Of a stretch of 64,000 nucleotides of DNA, positions 62,414-64,000 are shown one piece after another. The notes beneath the pieces were generated by a model. That model was not told where the DNA came from and made no database searches. It worked only from the letters and a program-made list of their open reading frames with translations. The translations under genes were made by a program, and so were the position numbers. This DNA comes from Gammaproteobacteria bacterium (GTDB lineage Bacteria; Pseudomonadota; Gammaproteobacteria; Pseudomonadales; Cellvibrionaceae): the NCBI GenBank assembly GCA_021151835.1, contig JAGKWO010000022.1, positions 4,500 through 68,499 of the forward strand, given 5' to 3'. Each line of letters begins with the position of its first letter. Position 1 is the first letter of the stretch.

Positions 62414-63547
62414 TTAGTCTACCGGTTTATTGTTGCCATTGGACTCCCGACAGAGAGTGAATGGAAAATACTCAAAGGCTAGCTCATCCGGATCATAGGC
62501 GCTCAGATGCTCACGTAGCTCGGTGCGTTCGCCCTTGTACACTTGATATGTAATTGAATGGCTTTCGAGCCCGTTGTAGACAATAACTAGTCGAGAATGA
62601 GGTTCCGTAAGACCGGCACAATTACCGGAGAAAAGATTTTTTACTGAGTTGAAATATGTTGCCGAATCATTAATGACGAGAAGCATATTGAAAGAACTTG
62701 GAAACGCGAGGGTAGGTTTTTGTCCGAATACCGCTTTTTCCAGTGAAGCTTCTTTATACTCCCAAACGAATGTCAGTTTTTCATCAAATAAATTCTGGTT
62801 AAGATCGAAGCCGAAGTCTGCCACTGATGAATAAAATTCTTCTGCTGGATAACGATCAATATCAGATGTTATTCCCGACGAGTCATCCTCTTTATTGCCA
62901 AGGGAAATAGCGGAATTGCGGGTTAAATTCAGTGGAAACCAAAGGCGAACCCGGGGGCCAGTATATTCTCCACCCCCTACCTCAAGAGAGTCTTCATAGT
63001 CCCCTCGTTCAATTTTGTCTGCCTCAGAAAAGGTTTCTTTCGAATATAGCGTTGAAAGATCCAGGGTTGGGTCAGCTATTGTAAGCAAGCGAGCGGAATA
63101 ACCGAAATTAATATCCCAGGATGACAACATTTTTCGGTGAAGTTCGCCGCCAAGCCTGTCGATCTCATCGTCAGAAACGCGGATCTTGTGGCTGATGCTG
63201 TTACTTAGTCCATTAATTTGACGCAATTTATTTCCAATTGTCTTTGTTGGAATTTCCCAGGTTATTTTAAGCGATGTTAACGGTGTAGTTGTCTTGATTG
63301 CGTCAATTTGTTCGCGCAAAAAATTGTTAGACAAAATTAAATTTTCGTGTCGAGCTACTTCCTCTTTGATTTTTACCTCGGCATCTTTATCCTGAAGAAG
63401 CATAAGCACTACACCCAGGACCAAACCAACAATCACAATGATGGATGAGATGACCGCTATATTCCTATTGATATTAGACGCTGACCAGATACCAAGTAAC
63501 GCTGCAATAGCAGCAATGATTGATGAGAAAATTTGAATCCAGAGCAT
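62414..63547 (-). CDS. membrane-anchored coiled-coil protein, unknown function
   Basis: 377 aa. I chose the ATG at 63547 (MLWIQIFSSIIAAI) because AAGGAG lies nine bases before it; the ATG at 63583 would place the ribosome site inside the gene. Two N-terminal membrane spans (IQIFSSIIAAIAALLGIW, VISSIIVIVGLVLGVVLMLL) precede a short coiled coil (DAEVKIKEEVARHENLILSN) and a large cytoplasmic or periplasmic region (LWFPLNLTRNSAISLGNKED and others). No family was recognised. It is AT-rich relative to core genes. Confidence 0.6.
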   Translation of the reverse strand: MLWIQIFSSIIAAIAALLGIWSASNINRNIAVISSIIVIVGLVLGVVLMLLQDKDAEVKIKEEVARHENLILSNNFLREQIDAIKTTTPLTSLKITWEIPTKTIGNKLRQINGLSNSISHKIRVSDDEIDRLGGELHRKMLSSWDINFGYSARLLTIADPTLDLSTLYSKETFSEADKIERGDYEDSLEVGGGEYTGPRVRLWFPLNLTRNSAISLGNKEDDSSGITSDIDRYPAEEFYSSVADFGFDLNQNLFDEKLTFVWEYKEASLEKAVFGQKPTLAFPSSFNMLLVINDSATYFNSVKNLFSGNCAGLTEPHSRLVIVYNGLESHSITYQVYKGERTELREHLSAYDPDELAFEYFPFTLCRESNGNNKPVD

Positions 63548-63825
63548 TTGTCCTGTCTCCTTTTCGTTTAATTGTTCATCCAACGTTTCAAGTTATATAT
63601 TTGCAGACGAGTTCGTCCGCATCCTTTAAAAATTTCCCGTGCTGCATTATTTGGGAGTGAGACCGAAATAAATTGAAAATAAGCGGCTAAATAAATTCGA
63701 CTATATTCAGCTCTATAGGCGCTATTTCTATATCAAAGAATTGAAAATTACCTCAAAACGAAAAAAAGACCACTTGGAAAACAAAATCAAGTAAAGACCA
63801 TAGCGACATTCAATGCCAGGATGAA
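63548..63825. other. AT-rich intergenic region
   Basis: Nearly 280 bp, AT-rich in the middle with no gene I can support. The promoter of the coiled-coil gene is probably here. The sequence changes to GC-rich just right of 63830. Confidence 0.35.
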
Positions 63826-64000
63826 TTACAACCCATTACCGCACTTCCGTTGACAACCCCATCTCCATCCCATAACCTGCCCGCGCTGCGGTAAAACCCG
63901 TAGCCGGGCCTCGTACTCCCGCACAAATTCAAAACCGGCGCAAAGCGTTTCTTTGCGTCCTGCTACAGCTTTGCCTGATGTTATGGCGGCTGGGCGGGGC
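63826..64000 (-). CDS. partial C-terminal open frame at the right edge, unrecognised
   Basis: The minus strand is open for 58 codons from the right edge to a TAA at 63826 (AVAGRKETLCAGFEFVREYE, then ARLRVLPQRGQVMGWRWGC). It is much more GC-rich than the AT-rich bases to its left. The start lies outside the window, no family was recognised, and it may be a non-coding repeat read by chance. Confidence 0.3.
   Translation of the reverse strand, partial: PRPAAITSGKAVAGRKETLCAGFEFVREYEARLRVLPQRGQVMGWRWGCQRKCGNGL

Overview
The window looks like a chromosomal segment of a Cellvibrionaceae-type gammaproteobacterium (Cellvibrio or a close relative). This is inferred from moderate GC, a GH18 chitinase with CBM5/12-like modules joined by poly-serine linkers, a PL-type polysaccharide lyase, and typical gammaproteobacterial housekeeping genes (rho, trxA, ubiD, mscL, cysE, srkA, opgGH). 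No rRNA, tRNA, CRISPR array, integrase or complete insertion sequence was recognised.

Layout. 1-7.6 kb: the start of a PhoU-like DUF47 gene, an orphan GspE/PilB-type ATPase, a large exported protein with one CxxCH motif, a TauE/SafE exporter, a secreted polysaccharide lyase and a glycine-zipper protein. 7.6-20.2 kb: two divergent gene sets around one control region. Leftward run an exported CxxCH protein, a LamG lipoprotein with CxxCH motifs and a Tat-type DUF1501-like protein. Rightward run a 1030-aa HzsA-like/PD40 lipoprotein with two CxxCH motifs, an SH3+barrel protein, an outer-membrane barrel, a TlpA thioredoxin, a DUF4266 lipoprotein ending in GGGCGCN and a DUF3570 protein. Together they look like an uncharacterised cell-envelope redox system and are the best candidate for something new here.

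20.4-32.9 kb: accessory region. It holds an RHS shell split into two separately exported proteins, the second with a CBM6/35-like module and a variable Cys-rich tail, followed by a small translationally coupled gene. Then come an orphan AAA/ABC-like ATPase, small lipoproteins, a BACON-like/beta-propeller lipoprotein, a leaderless two-domain peptidoglycan-hydrolase-like protein and a small secreted Cys-containing protein. 33-40 kb: an esterase, the GH18 chitinase and opgGH for osmoregulated periplasmic glucans.

40-55.4 kb: the core-like part, with a hybrid histidine kinase, trxA, rho, ubiD, a CPxCG protein, mscL, a periplasmic binding protein, cysE, srkA, an orphan ParA with a lipoprotein, and a histidine kinase/response regulator pair. 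55.5-64 kb: an M23-family protein, a tiny secreted proline-rich peptide, a single-domain globin, a membrane protein, and an unstable tail with PEP-CTERM genes (one intact, one frameshifted, one truncated duplicate), dispersed palindromic repeats and unrecognised genes.
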